Below are positions 14,189 to 21,591 of a stretch of DNA of 35,937 nucleotides, piece after piece. The notes under the pieces were generated by a model. It saw only the letters and a list, made by a program, of their open reading frames with translations, was not told where the DNA came from and did not search any database. The position numbers and the translations under genes are program-made. The DNA is from a virus. Location: the IMG/VR virus record IMGVR_UViG_3300032731_000065, positions 1 to 35,937 of that record; one strand, given 5' to 3'. How positions within the stretch are numbered: position 1 is the stretch's first letter; every line of letters begins with the position of its first letter.

Positions 14189-15484
14189 TTAAAAATTAAA
14201 CTGTACTTCTCTTGTTGATACGTAATTGTTATAAGCTTCATTGTATTCTTCTTGCGGAGTCTCTGTCATCTGGTTAATGCTGATAGCCATATATCTGAAC
14301 GCATCTGCGTAATGACTACTCCAATCATGTAAAGGACTCGCTCTGAAAGATTGTTTCTTATCATCATACTCTCTCCTATAACTCGTTAACGCATTTAAAA
14401 GATCTTTTGCTCCTTCCTCGTTGAACCACATCTGAGGAAATAATAGTCTCGCCTGGTTGATCCCTTCTAATATACTTAAACTTGGTGTCAATTTCGCTTC
14501 TATCCCATAATCTCTAGCTACATCTATTGTACTCTTACCTGAACTCATTGGTTTTATCTTTGCATCCCATGGGAAGTAATGGTCTCCGTAGTTATACCCT
14601 TTATCTCCTAATATCTGTGCGTAATCTGCTAACGTCATTCCACTGTTACTGTACCCGTCAATTATCCTAACCTCTTTCCCGAACACTTGTGCGAATATTA
14701 TACTTGTATCATCTCTGTATCCTATATCCCAGAAGGTATGAACCTTTAACCTTTTATCATATTCGATCTTACATACTCTGTTCTCTTTAATTGCCCATGC
14801 TATATCATCTGCGTAGAAAGCTCCTCTTATTGCTGCTGTCCAACTACACTCGAACTCTTGTAAATACTCGTCCTCTGTCATCATCTTCCTCGACTCTTTT
14901 AACTCTTCTGCATCTACGTACTTTGTCTCACTTGCTTTATGTATTGCTACATACCAATCTTCATCGTCTTTTACTTTCTCATACAACTCACTGAAATGAT
15001 TCTTACCTTGAGGTGTCCCAATGAATATTGCATACCCTTTCCTATCAGCTAACGTTGGTCTTATAATCTCTGTGAACAAGTTAGGTCTTATCTGTGCGAA
15101 CTCATCCAGCACTACTCCATCTAAATATATTCCTCTTAACGCATCTGGTTTATCAGCTCCTAGTAATATGATCCTTGCTCCATTAGGTAAATCGATTCGT
15201 AACTCTGATTCGTTGAACTTTATCTGAGGTATAACGGATGAGTAATGTTTTAAGTAATCCCATACGATACTCTTTGCCATCTTGTAGGTCGGTGCAATGT
15301 ATGCATACCTAGGCCTTTCCAGTTTATTCAGTGACGCATCTTTCAGTAACTGATTGATTGTCATCACTGTCTTCCCAAACCGTCTGTGACATACAAGTAG
15401 ATTCCAACGTTTTTTCTTATTATGAAAATCTAATTGTAAAGGTCTTGGTTTATATGGGATCACTGTTCTCACGCCTTGTTCCAT
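14189..15484 (-). CDS. terL: Terminase large subunit (packaging ATPase and nuclease)
   Basis: 431 aa. The ATPase domain has a Walker A-like CHRRFGKT (residues 32-39), Walker B LDGVVLDEFA with acidic D127-E128, and the coupling motif IFIGTPQG (153-160). The RNase H-like nuclease domain shows FWDIG (D253), RIIDGY (D276), PWDAK (D307) and HDWSSHYADAFRYMA (D387/D394), the expected acidic metal ligands. It translocates DNA into the procapsid and cuts the concatemer. Both active sites look intact. The start ATG at 15484 follows an AT-rich leader. The phage packaging type (pac or cos) cannot be told from this protein by eye. Confidence 0.95.
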   Translation of the reverse strand: MEQGVRTVIPYKPRPLQLDFHNKKKRWNLLVCHRRFGKTVMTINQLLKDASLNKLERPRYAYIAPTYKMAKSIVWDYLKHYSSVIPQIKFNESELRIDLPNGARIILLGADKPDALRGIYLDGVVLDEFAQIRPNLFTEIIRPTLADRKGYAIFIGTPQGKNHFSELYEKVKDDEDWYVAIHKASETKYVDAEELKESRKMMTEDEYLQEFECSWTAAIRGAFYADDIAWAIKENRVCKIEYDKRLKVHTFWDIGYRDDTSIIFAQVFGKEVRIIDGYSNSGMTLADYAQILGDKGYNYGDHYFPWDAKIKPMSSGKSTIDVARDYGIEAKLTPSLSILEGINQARLLFPQMWFNEEGAKDLLNALTSYRREYDDKKQSFRASPLHDWSSHYADAFRYMAISINQMTETPQEEYNEAYNNYVSTREVQFNF

Positions 15485-15498
15485 ACTATTATGTTAAA

Positions 15499-15783
15499 TT
15501 ACTTTTTCTTTAACGCTTTCATTACCTTCTTATTCTCACCTACTAACCTTGTTCTTAACTCTTTCCTAAACTTTGGCATATCACTTCTTTCTCCTGGGGC
15601 TGCTTTCTTTAAAGCTGCTATAGTAGAAGTGTTTCTCTCAATAAGATTCAACATGCCTCTTTTAGTCTTAGGTAAACTAAACGGCCTCTGAGGCGTTACC
15701 TTTCTTTTGGTAAATGTCATTGTCTTTTTAGGGATCTCCATTGTTCTGGCCCTTACTTTCATTGGTCGTCTTCGAACTGCCAT
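15499..15783 (-). CDS. Small basic protein, PK-TK family copy 3
   Basis: 94 aa, extremely rich in Arg and Lys (MAVRRRPMKVRARTMEI). The segment from FSLPKTKRGMLNLIERN to RTRLVGENKKV aligns with the two upstream neighbours. Common positions are PK(S/T)K, N-x-x-TI-x-x-L, an acidic E, M-x-x-x-R-x-x-L and LR/LVGEN. The charge suggests DNA binding or condensation, or binding to packaged DNA inside the head. No named family is recognised. It immediately precedes the large terminase gene. Confidence 0.75.
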   Translation of the reverse strand: MAVRRRPMKVRARTMEIPKKTMTFTKRKVTPQRPFSLPKTKRGMLNLIERNTSTIAALKKAAPGERSDMPKFRKELRTRLVGENKKVMKALKKK

Positions 15784-15785
15784 AG

Positions 15786-16022
15786 TTATTTTTTCTTAGC
15801 GAATACTTGTTTCTTAGCTTCTCTGAACAATAACTTCCTTGTTACATGACTCTCATCTCGTAACCGTTGTCTTAACTTTATACGTCCTGTCTTCATCTTA
15901 GGCGTCTCATTCTTTACTCCTTTACTTAAAGCTTTAATCGTGTTTAAGTTATTCTTCAATAACTTCTGTCTTGCTGCCTTAGTCTTAGGCAACCGTTTCT
16001 GTTGATTAAATGAAAGAGACAT
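15786..16022 (-). CDS. Small basic protein, PK-TK family copy 2
   Basis: 78 aa (MSLSFNQQKRLPKTKAARQK...). It carries the shared core LPKTKAARQKLLKNNLNTI and MKTGRIKLRQRLRDE, followed by a Lys-rich tail ending KKQVFAKKK. It lies 2 nt upstream of copy 3 and 9 nt downstream of copy 1, so the three are one translational unit produced by tandem duplication. Predicted helical, with no membrane span; likely nucleic-acid binding by charge. Confidence 0.75.
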   Translation of the reverse strand: MSLSFNQQKRLPKTKAARQKLLKNNLNTIKALSKGVKNETPKMKTGRIKLRQRLRDESHVTRKLLFREAKKQVFAKKK

Positions 16023-16031
16023 AATATATGA

Positions 16032-16292
16032 TTATTTCTTTGGTCTTGATCTTAGTCTTGCTGCTCTTTTAGAAGCGGCTGGTGTTTTCTTCTGTGCTGC
16101 TGTAACTACTCGATTCTGTCCTCGTAGTTTCATCAGTAGATCCATTCGTCCTTCTCTCATCTTAGCAGTCTCATTAGGAAACGGTGTCTTAAGAACATCT
16201 ATAGTTCCTTTGTTTCTCATTAAAAGTGTCTTTTGTGCTGCTTTACTTTTAGGAGCTTTGAAGGCTTTACCCCTTTGACTTGTAACTGCCAT
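16032..16292 (-). CDS. Small basic protein, PK-SK family copy 1
   Basis: 86 aa (MAVTSQRGKAFKAPKSKAAQ...). The core PKSKAAQKTLLMRNKGTI and MREGRMDLLMKLRGQNRV aligns with copies 2 and 3. The C-terminus is a poly-basic tail (KKTPAASKRAARLRSRPKK). The repeated pattern of a helix with PKxK, TI-x-x-L and M-x-x-x-R makes a genuine gene family very likely. A DNA-binding or capsid-interior role is inferred from composition and position. Confidence 0.75.
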   Translation of the reverse strand: MAVTSQRGKAFKAPKSKAAQKTLLMRNKGTIDVLKTPFPNETAKMREGRMDLLMKLRGQNRVVTAAQKKTPAASKRAARLRSRPKK

Positions 16293-16317
16293 GATTTAAT
16301 TGTTAATTTATAGTTTA

Positions 16318-16431
16318 CTAGCTTTTTACAAGATACCCTTTCTTCTTCAAAGTGTTTTGCTTAGGCTTAACTTGTTTGAATGCGAAAGATGTCTTTGTAG
16401 CTGGCTTCTTTTTCTTTTTAAGTATTGCCAT
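16318..16431 (-). CDS. Tiny Lys-rich peptide, 37 aa
   Basis: ATG at 16431 gives MAILKKKKKPATKTSF, AFKQVKPKQNTLKKKG and YLVKS, stop at 16318. About one third of residues are Lys. It does not clearly carry the PK-x-K core of its three downstream neighbours but shares their composition and strand, and has the same AT-rich leader. It may be a truncated relative or an independent condensing peptide. Short length makes this a moderate call. Confidence 0.5.
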   Translation of the reverse strand: MAILKKKKKPATKTSFAFKQVKPKQNTLKKKGYLVKS

Positions 16432-16454
16432 AATACGGTTCTTAAGTAATAGAG

Positions 16455-16480
16455 TGGGGAGTTTTTAGAGAGTCTCCCCA
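16455..16480. other. GC-rich hairpin in the late operon
   Basis: TGGGGAG (16455-16461) pairs perfectly with 16474-16480 across a 12-nt loop, in the 65-nt gap between the 101-aa gene and the Lys-rich peptide. There is no clear U-tract on the minus strand, so partial termination or RNA processing is more likely than full termination. Confidence 0.55.
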
Positions 16481-16496
16481 GCCTCTGTCTTATGTA

Positions 16497-16802
16497 CTAT
16501 TTAAACTTTTTATATAAGTTTACTGTATTGTCGTCTAACTTGTTATCATCGTCTAGTTTCTTAAGCTGTTCTGTAACTAACTTAGTCTCTAGTTCAGTTA
16601 GCTCTACTTCTAGTTCATACTTAGCTCCTGCTTCGTTCCAGATTACTCTGCCTTCTTCTGCTCGGATTTCGTACTTCTCTAATTCTTTTTGAGTGATTTG
16701 TACTTTTTCAAGTACATCCTTCTTGAGGATAAGAGTGTCGAAGCTGCCTTCAGCTGGCAAAATGTTTGGGAGAATGATTCGGTCAAGGATTGTTAAGTTC
16801 AT
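16497..16802 (-). CDS. Conserved phage hypothetical protein, 101 aa
   Basis: The start MNLTILDRIILPNILPAEG is a well-recurring opening of a small phage protein of unknown role. The body alternates acidic helices and strands (EGRVIWNEAGAKYELEVELT) and ends LDDNTVNLYKKFK. I recognise the pattern ('ILP-x-EG', 'VIWN', 'L-x-x-x-L-x-x-LD', 'Y-x-KF') from phage genomes but no function is established. It is soluble and acidic, in contrast to the basic cluster that follows. Confidence 0.75.
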   Translation of the reverse strand: MNLTILDRIILPNILPAEGSFDTLILKKDVLEKVQITQKELEKYEIRAEEGRVIWNEAGAKYELEVELTELETKLVTEQLKKLDDDNKLDDNTVNLYKKFK

Positions 16803-16833
16803 AGTCGTGCGTATTAAATAATAATTATATAAA

Positions 16834-17793
16834 TTAAGATTCTGTTGCCATTAGATACATTGTTGTTCCATTGAAGGTACATCTAATCTTATGTGAGAAT
16901 TTAGTTTCGTCTGTTTCTGCTTGTACAATGTTACCTGAAGCGATAGAACCACCAGTTATAACAATCAAGCTAGCATTATCATCAAAGTCTGCAATACCTG
17001 TAGCATCTCCTCCTAGTACACATCTCAAGAATGATCCTGATCCTGATGAGATAGATGAGCTTGATCCTGCAGCGTATAGCTCAGCATTCAATGCTGTAGC
17101 TGTATTTGTGTAAGCTGCATCTCCATAAAGTACTTGAGCATCTACACCAGCTCCGAATCCACTTACTGATCCTGCTGCTGCTAAGTCAAGAGAGACATGA
17201 GCACCTCTACAAGTTGTTGCTGCTGCTGTAATTTTAGCAAAAGCTCTTAAAGCTTCACCTCCTCCACCAGCACCACTAATATCATGTCTCCAGTAAAGAC
17301 CTCTAGAGTCTCCTGAAGCTGCACTGTTCTGTGTTCTGAACTCCATAAAGATAGCACCTGCTGCTGCTGAAGTTGCTGGATTAGCTGTTGTTCCTACACC
17401 AGCAAGCAAACCTGAAGCTGAAGCAGCACCACCATTAAGTCCAAAAGTTACTTTCCCTGTTAAAGTTGTCACACCTGCAACACTTAATCCTGCAGCACCT
17501 GCTAGAATTAAATCATCAGCACTTTCGTCCCATAGACAGTAAGCACTAGCAGTAGCCCCGAAGAACTTTACATCGTACCCTGTATCATCTACACCAACTG
17601 TAAGAGTACTGTTAAGTTGAGAGACACCTGCTACTGTTAAAGTACCAGATAAAGTTAAATTTGTTGAAGTAACTGGAGCGTCGATATTTCCGTCTTTATC
17701 AATGATAGTAGTTCCATCTGAGTTGTAGATACCACCACCACTTTGACCGTTCAATTCGATTCTATTAGTTACTAGAGGATCTTTTTGCGTCAT
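16834..17793 (-). CDS. Fibre-like structural protein with TGYDVKFFG motif
   Basis: 319 aa. The N-terminus has beta-rich shaft sequence (SGTLTVAGVSQLNSTLTVG). Residues about 67-95 (GVDDTGYDVKFFG, CLWDESADDLILAG) form a motif common in phage fibre or capsid-decorating proteins. The C-terminal half is Ala/Gly/Ser-rich with WRHDISGAGGG and a final KFSHKIRCTFNGTTMYLMA strand pair. It is probably exposed on the virion. It sits unusually far upstream, beside the candidate small terminase gene, whereas all other fibre genes are in the tail cluster. Confidence 0.7.
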   Translation of the reverse strand: MTQKDPLVTNRIELNGQSGGGIYNSDGTTIIDKDGNIDAPVTSTNLTLSGTLTVAGVSQLNSTLTVGVDDTGYDVKFFGATASAYCLWDESADDLILAGAAGLSVAGVTTLTGKVTFGLNGGAASASGLLAGVGTTANPATSAAAGAIFMEFRTQNSAASGDSRGLYWRHDISGAGGGGEALRAFAKITAAATTCRGAHVSLDLAAAGSVSGFGAGVDAQVLYGDAAYTNTATALNAELYAAGSSSSISSGSGSFLRCVLGGDATGIADFDDNASLIVITGGSIASGNIVQAETDETKFSHKIRCTFNGTTMYLMATES

Positions 17794-17847
17794 AGCATAA
17801 AAAAGTTAAATAATATATTTCTCACGCCTTGTTAAGAATTATTCTAA

Positions 17848-18228
17848 TTAAGTTTCCCAGGTAAGAACCACTGGGCCATTCAGTCCACCATCTTCATTTG
17901 TAGCATCACCTCTAAACGTTGTATAACGAGTCATAGAGTGCCTATCCCACTGATTGATATCAGAGTCAGATATCTTATCAGCATTCTCTCTAAGCTTCTT
18001 TGCTTTAATCTCTTGTATTTTCTTCTGTAACTCAAAATCACCATCAGTTAGATGAATGATTCTATCGTCTTTAGTTCCGTTTTGTTCCGCTTCTTTTTTG
18101 TTTCTATTCACTGAAGCTAGTCCTAAACCTGTTGCTGCTGCTAAGTCACGTTGAGTTGCTAAAGGATTAACAGCAATAGCTGCAGCTACTTTATCAACAT
18201 TCTTTTTTTTATCAGCTCGATTAGACAA
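17848..18228 (-). CDS. Helix-turn-helix protein, candidate terminase small subunit
   Basis: 126 aa. Residues about 25-47 (TQRDLAAATGLGLASVNRNKK) are a good helix-turn-helix. A basic linker, a helical region (DGDFELQKKIQEIKAKKLR) and a beta-like C-terminus (RYTTFRGDATNEDGG) follow. N-terminal HTH, central helices and a C-terminal beta segment fit small terminases, which recognise the packaging site. It is the first gene of the late operon, as small terminase genes commonly are, although six genes separate it from the large subunit. A transcriptional regulator is the alternative. Confidence 0.6.
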   Translation of the reverse strand: MSNRADKKKNVDKVAAAIAVNPLATQRDLAAATGLGLASVNRNKKEAEQNGTKDDRIIHLTDGDFELQKKIQEIKAKKLRENADKISDSDINQWDRHSMTRYTTFRGDATNEDGGLNGPVVLTWET

Positions 18229-18297
18229 AAGTTGAGTGATTAATATACTCTAATTATTAGCATAAAAAGAGTATAAAGTAAAGAACAAATAAAATAA

Positions 18298-18318
18298 CAG
18301 AGCTCGACTAAAGCTCTG
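18298..18318 (-). terminator. Rho-independent terminator (leftward)
   Basis: Read on the minus strand, AGCAGAGCT (18320-18312), loop TTAGTCG, AGCTCTGTT, then a T-rich tail (TTATTTTATTTG). The inner 7 bp are perfect (18298-18304 with 18312-18318) and two further pairs extend it. It lies 38 nt beyond the stop of the 62-aa gene and should end that one-gene transcript before the late operon. Confidence 0.65.
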
Positions 18319-18357
18319 CTATTGTAACCTAAGAGTCTGGTTTGATTATATCTTATA

Positions 18358-18546
18358 TCATTTACTTACATCTGTCAAGTCAAAAGCTTTCTCTTGGAGT
18401 TCTTGTTTAATCATAAAGGCTCTTGTTTCAAACTCTCGCATAGCAACAGAAAACTTTTCAGCTAAGTCTTGTTTCTTTCTTTTACGTTCTGGAGAGTTAT
18501 AAGGCAACGCCATAATTTCTTCAACATCTTTTTTAAAACATTCCAT
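18358..18546 (-). CDS. Small helical protein, first leftward gene (62 aa)
   Basis: The product (MECFKKDVEEIMALPYNSPE...) is almost entirely helical and highly charged, with a basic patch (RKRKKQDLAEKF) and a regular hydrophobic spacing that allows a coiled coil. It has its own near-consensus promoter (18577-18605) and terminator (18298-18318), so it is expressed independently of the late operon. It also lies beside the iteron cluster. That placement suggests a control function, for example an early regulator or adaptor, but no HTH is visible. Confidence 0.65.
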   Translation of the reverse strand: MECFKKDVEEIMALPYNSPERKRKKQDLAEKFSVAMREFETRAFMIKQELQEKAFDLTDVSK

Positions 18547-18576
18547 AATAAAATATTAACAAATAAAAGAGATAAA

Positions 18577-18605
18577 ACTATAGTACATATCAATTACAAT
18601 GTCAA
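18577..18605 (-). promoter_or_regulatory. Leftward sigma70 promoter
   Basis: Minus strand TTGACA (18605-18600), 17-nt spacer, TATAGT (18582-18577): perfect -35, five of six at -10. It starts transcription about 24 nt before the ATG at 18546. The first TTGTAAA iterons lie just upstream, at 18634-18649. Confidence 0.8.
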
Positions 18606-18633
18606 GCTGATTTCAGACTTTTATTCCAGAGTA

Positions 18634-18904
18634 CTTTACAACTTTACAAGATTTACAGTTATAAGTAATTTCAATTATTGAGGAAAAGTCAGTTATAAGG
18701 TGAGAAGCCATTATATGTTATATATATAAAATATATGTATGTATGTATGTAAAGTTGTAAAGTACTATATAATATATATACAATACACAGTTCTAACCTA
18801 CCGATAGTATTTTACAATTTCGCTTTCCACCCCCTTGGAAAGTTGTAAAGTACTTTTGCCTAAAAACGGCTGTTTTCTTGTAAATTGTAAAGACTCTTGT
18901 AAAA
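18634..18904. repeat. TTGTAAA iteron cluster, candidate replication origin
   Basis: Eight copies of TTGTAAA(G/A/T) lie within 271 bp: minus-strand copies at 18634, 18642 and 18810, plus-strand copies at 18755, 18843, 18878, 18885 and 18897. Three sites extend to the identical 16-mer AAAGTTGTAAAGTACT (18751-18766, 18839-18854, and inverted at 18630-18645). The cluster lies between divergent promoters and beside the replication genes, as expected for a replication origin or an operator region bound by a phage protein. Confidence 0.7.
18712..18782. other. AT-rich tract with (TATG)n, possible DNA-unwinding element
   Basis: About 70 bp almost free of G and C, containing TATATATAAAATATATG and a GTAT microsatellite at 18737-18750, lying within the iteron cluster. 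An easily melted tract next to iterons is the classic arrangement of iteron-type origins. No DnaA box was seen. Confidence 0.5.
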
Positions 18905-18945
18905 TAGTCATGCTACATCCTAGAGTATATGTCTACCCAATTTTC

Positions 18946-18973
18946 TTGACTTTTCGAATATCCATTTTAGACT
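18946..18973 (+). promoter_or_regulatory. Rightward early promoter
   Basis: TTGACT (18946-18951), 16-nt spacer, TAGACT (18968-18973). It is weaker than the other promoters but is the only candidate ahead of the replication operon. It would start the transcript near 18980, exactly where the structured leader begins. Confidence 0.55.
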
Positions 18974-18980
18974 AGTTTTC

Positions 18981-19116
18981 GAACATTAATTAACCCAAAC
19001 GCGGAGATGAAGCTTTCTTTTCAACATCAATGGAGAATAGCCCTTAGGAGATTTAAAGTTTCATGTCGCGTGGATATTTAATGTTCAACTCTTAAGGGCT
19101 ATTCTTTGCGGATGTT
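18981..19116 (+). ncRNA. Structured 5' leader with long hairpin and pseudoknot potential
   Basis: A 17-bp stem with one mismatch joins 19034-19050 (AGAATAGCCCTTAGGAG) to 19089-19105. Three G-T pairs and a further 6-bp helix (AACATC 19023-19028 with 19111-19116) extend it. A second 9-bp helix pairs GAACATTAA at 18981-18989 with 19078-19086, which lies in the hairpin loop, so the two helices cross as in an H-type pseudoknot. The leader ends 26 nt before the ATG of the first replication gene and has no coding potential. Confidence 0.6.
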
Positions 19117-19142
19117 TAAACACTTAACTTTTATTAAGGCGT

Positions 19143-20555
19143 ATGATAAATAAAGTTATAAACCATTTACAGAAACAGAATCCCACAACACCACGGAGTG
19201 CTTTGGAACTTGTATTGTTTATAACTATTTCTGAAATGCTTTGTTTTAATAGAGTTAAGATAAACCTTCCTGATGGGAGAATTTTTCCTAACTTATATGG
19301 AATAACGTTTATGCCTAGTGGAGCTGGTAAAGATAAAAGTATTAAAGACTTGAAGAAATGTATTCCGTTCTTTGAAAATCAGTATGCCTTATGTTTAAAG
19401 ATATTAAAGAAAAGGAAAGAAAGGTTTGAAGAAGAAGTGTTAGATAAAATAAAAACGAATGCGGCTAAAGAGAAAAAACAAGACGAGGCTTGCCCAAGAC
19501 TAATACAGCCAACAGGAGGAGGAGGAACTATTGAAGGGTTTATAGGACAACGTGAAGAAATGGAGGTGTGTAGTATAGGACATTGTCATTTTACTAACGC
19601 TGAGTTTGGGAAGTTTTTAACAGCTCATAGTAAAGAGTCAGACCAGATCCTTAATTACCTCAACATGGTTTATGACGGGGACAGTGAAGCGAAAATAATT
19701 AAAGGGAACAAACATTCTAAACCTGTTAAAGGAGTACCTCAAACAATGTTTTCTTATTCATCATTACTAGGATTAACTGATGACGCTTTTGCAACACAGA
19801 AGCTAATGTCGTTTATAACCACAGGGCTCGGGAGAAGAAGTTTCTTATGTTTCCCTACTAAAGGAGAGTTTATGAAACCAGTTAACTTAGCAAAGATATA
19901 TAAACAGTTTTATAAAGAAGTAGACGAAGAAAGAATAGAATTAAGAGAGTTCTTTAAAAATGTATACAAAAACATAGAAATAGGAGAAGAGGTTGAAGCC
20001 CCAGTAAAAGTTGGAGATATGGTATATAAAGAGAGCCAGAAGCCTAAGAAAAAATTTATAAGACTTTCGAAAGTTATCGAAATAACAGAAGGAGCGTTTG
20101 AAGACTATCTGGAATATAGATATGAATGTGAAATAAAAGCAGAAGACCTTAAGAGCGAAGCGCTTAAAGTAGAAAGGTCTAGTAGATACTGGAAAACTAT
20201 TAAGTTAGCAGGAGTTATTACAATGATCTCTAATCCTGAATTAAAAATAACTAAAAAAATAATGCAAGAAGCTATTGCATATTCAAACAAATATGGAGAA
20301 CAAACACAAGGATTCTTTGGGACTATAGAGAAAGGAATGCCAGAAAAGATTTATGAATTCATATTTAATAATCCTAATTGTAAAAAAACAGATATCAGGA
20401 ATGCTAACTTGTCTGGGAAAAGAAGAGATGATACATGTTTTTTAGACAACATGATAAAGGAAGCTCAAGTAATCTGCGAAGAACAAGGAATGTTTTTAAA
20501 CACAGAAACTACAGGGAACTCAAGTAAATATTTTATAAGCAAAGAGCCTCAATGA
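19143..20555 (+). CDS. P-loop replication ATPase (DUF3987-like helicase/primase-type)
   Basis: 470 aa. The P-loop-like MPSGAGKDKS at residues 57-66 lacks the usual final GK(S/T) form (GKD instead), as tolerated in DUF3987-type proteins. It is followed by QPTGGGGTIEGFIGQ and a Walker B-like GHCHFTNAEFGKFL (147-159), then a sensor-like region with FITTGLGRRSFLCFP. The C-terminal part is helical with a winged-helix look (NNPNCKKTDIRNANLSGKRRDDT). It is the first gene of the early operon, overlaps the CHC2 gene by 4 nt and probably works with it at the fork. Helicase activity is inferred from family and context. Confidence 0.7.
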   Translation: MINKVINHLQKQNPTTPRSALELVLFITISEMLCFNRVKINLPDGRIFPNLYGITFMPSGAGKDKSIKDLKKCIPFFENQYALCLKILKKRKERFEEEVLDKIKTNAAKEKKQDEACPRLIQPTGGGGTIEGFIGQREEMEVCSIGHCHFTNAEFGKFLTAHSKESDQILNYLNMVYDGDSEAKIIKGNKHSKPVKGVPQTMFSYSSLLGLTDDAFATQKLMSFITTGLGRRSFLCFPTKGEFMKPVNLAKIYKQFYKEVDEERIELREFFKNVYKNIEIGEEVEAPVKVGDMVYKESQKPKKKFIRLSKVIEITEGAFEDYLEYRYECEIKAEDLKSEALKVERSSRYWKTIKLAGVITMISNPELKITKKIMQEAIAYSNKYGEQTQGFFGTIEKGMPEKIYEFIFNNPNCKKTDIRNANLSGKRRDDTCFLDNMIKEAQVICEEQGMFLNTETTGNSSKYFISKEPQ

Positions 20556-21100
20556 TACCTGATATCTTAATCAACAAAGGCGACTCTCGAAAGCTAGGAT
20601 TAATAGACCTACAATCTCTTTGGGAGGAGACAGGGAATGTCCAAGACTTCTTTGATATGATAGTTGATAAAGACCAGGAAATAAGTATCCACGAATCAAA
20701 GATTAAAAGTATGGAGCCATGCAAAACTACAAAGTATGAAGCAGTGTTAGCTTTCGGAGACATGCTCCACAATGAATGTGTGTATAAAATAAGGAACAAC
20801 GATCATGTAAAAGAATATAGAGAAACTTTTGATTTATTGAACAAGAAAAACATTGTTGATAAACATGCTGCAAAGAACACAGATATAGAAATGGTTTGTA
20901 GGATGTTAGGAAGAGAGCCTATAAGAAACAAAATATATTGTCCGTACCATGAAGAGGCCGCTCCTTCTCTACACATATATACTAAAACTAATTCATTCTT
21001 TTGTTTTAGTTGTCACAAAGGAGGAGACGTTATAGAGCTAGTAGAAGGATTAAAAGGATATTCGTTTATAGATGCAGTAAATTTATTAAATAACTTATAA
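20552..21100 (+). CDS. Stand-alone CHC2 zinc-finger primase-type protein
   Basis: 182 aa. The C-terminal 85 residues form a DnaG-type zinc-binding domain: YCPYHEEAAPSLHIY gives C130 and H133, SFFCFSCHKGGDVIELV gives C151 and C154, followed by GYSFIDAVNLL. The N-terminal 100 residues are helical and unassigned. No TOPRIM or primase catalytic domain follows in this gene or nearby, so it can only recognise template DNA and must pair with another protein (the P-loop ATPase or host primase). It overlaps the previous gene by ATGA, consistent with coupled translation in 1:1 amounts. Confidence 0.8.
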   Translation: MIPDILINKGDSRKLGLIDLQSLWEETGNVQDFFDMIVDKDQEISIHESKIKSMEPCKTTKYEAVLAFGDMLHNECVYKIRNNDHVKEYRETFDLLNKKNIVDKHAAKNTDIEMVCRMLGREPIRNKIYCPYHEEAAPSLHIYTKTNSFFCFSCHKGGDVIELVEGLKGYSFIDAVNLLNNL

Positions 21101-21104
21101 CATT

Positions 21105-21323
21105 ATGAAAACAACGTACAAACTTGTGCACAGTGATTTTGCGAATGAACTAGAAGCAATTGTTAATGAACACTTAAAACAAGGCTGGGAGCTTTACGGA
21201 AATTTTGGCTACAAGCCTAGCACAGCAAAAGAAGCCTGCTTATGGACACAGGCTTTAATTAAAGAAGAAGGGCATTCTGCGGAAGAGCTTGAAGAGATGG
21301 CTTTAGGAAAAAGATCTATTTAA
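21105..21323 (+). CDS. DUF1737-like small protein, copy 1
   Basis: 72 aa (MKTTYKLVHSDFANELEAIV...). The layout YKLV-x(8)-LE-x-x-VNEHLKQGWELYG followed by a final strand and an ACLWTQALIKE segment matches DUF1737-type small proteins, which are common in phages and have no known function. It starts 4 nt after the primase-like gene. A second, diverged copy follows directly. Confidence 0.7.
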   Translation: MKTTYKLVHSDFANELEAIVNEHLKQGWELYGNFGYKPSTAKEACLWTQALIKEEGHSAEELEEMALGKRSI

Positions 21324-21341
21324 TTAATTAACCCTTATATT

Positions 21342-21572
21342 ATGAAGTACCAAATCCTTGAAGAAACAAAAAAGAAAACGTTTGAAGCTAAGCTAGAAGC
21401 TAAGCTTAACGAAGGTTGGCAGTTATGCGGTGGGCTTAAGGTCGAAATGGAACATTCTCTAGAAGACTTCTGTCCTGCTTACTATATCCAAGCTCTTATC
21501 TTACTAGACCCTCCGAAGACAGTAACTGTAGCAGACGTTAAAAAAGAAATGAAAAACATTAAAAAGAAATAA
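21342..21572 (+). CDS. DUF1737-like small protein, copy 2
   Basis: 76 aa (MKYQILEETKKKTFEAKLEA...). The core KLNEGWQLCGGLKVEM and YYIQALILLD align with the GWELYG and TQALIKE positions of copy 1, so this is a diverged tandem duplicate. The C-terminus is Lys-rich (KKEMKNIKKK). Function unknown. It is part of the early operon. Confidence 0.7.
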   Translation: MKYQILEETKKKTFEAKLEAKLNEGWQLCGGLKVEMEHSLEDFCPAYYIQALILLDPPKTVTVADVKKEMKNIKKK

Positions 21573-21591
21573 TTATTTAACTTATATTATT

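Noticed and set aside
18350-18378. Minus-strand TTGACA-N17-TAAGAT near the end of the 62-aa gene
   Set aside because: It precedes the terminator hairpin directly, and the -10 is weak. It could still be a late-operon promoter with the hairpin in its leader, but evidence is too thin.
20105-20290. Antisense frame within the P-loop ATPase gene
   Set aside because: Shadow frame without leader or motif; the sense gene is well supported.
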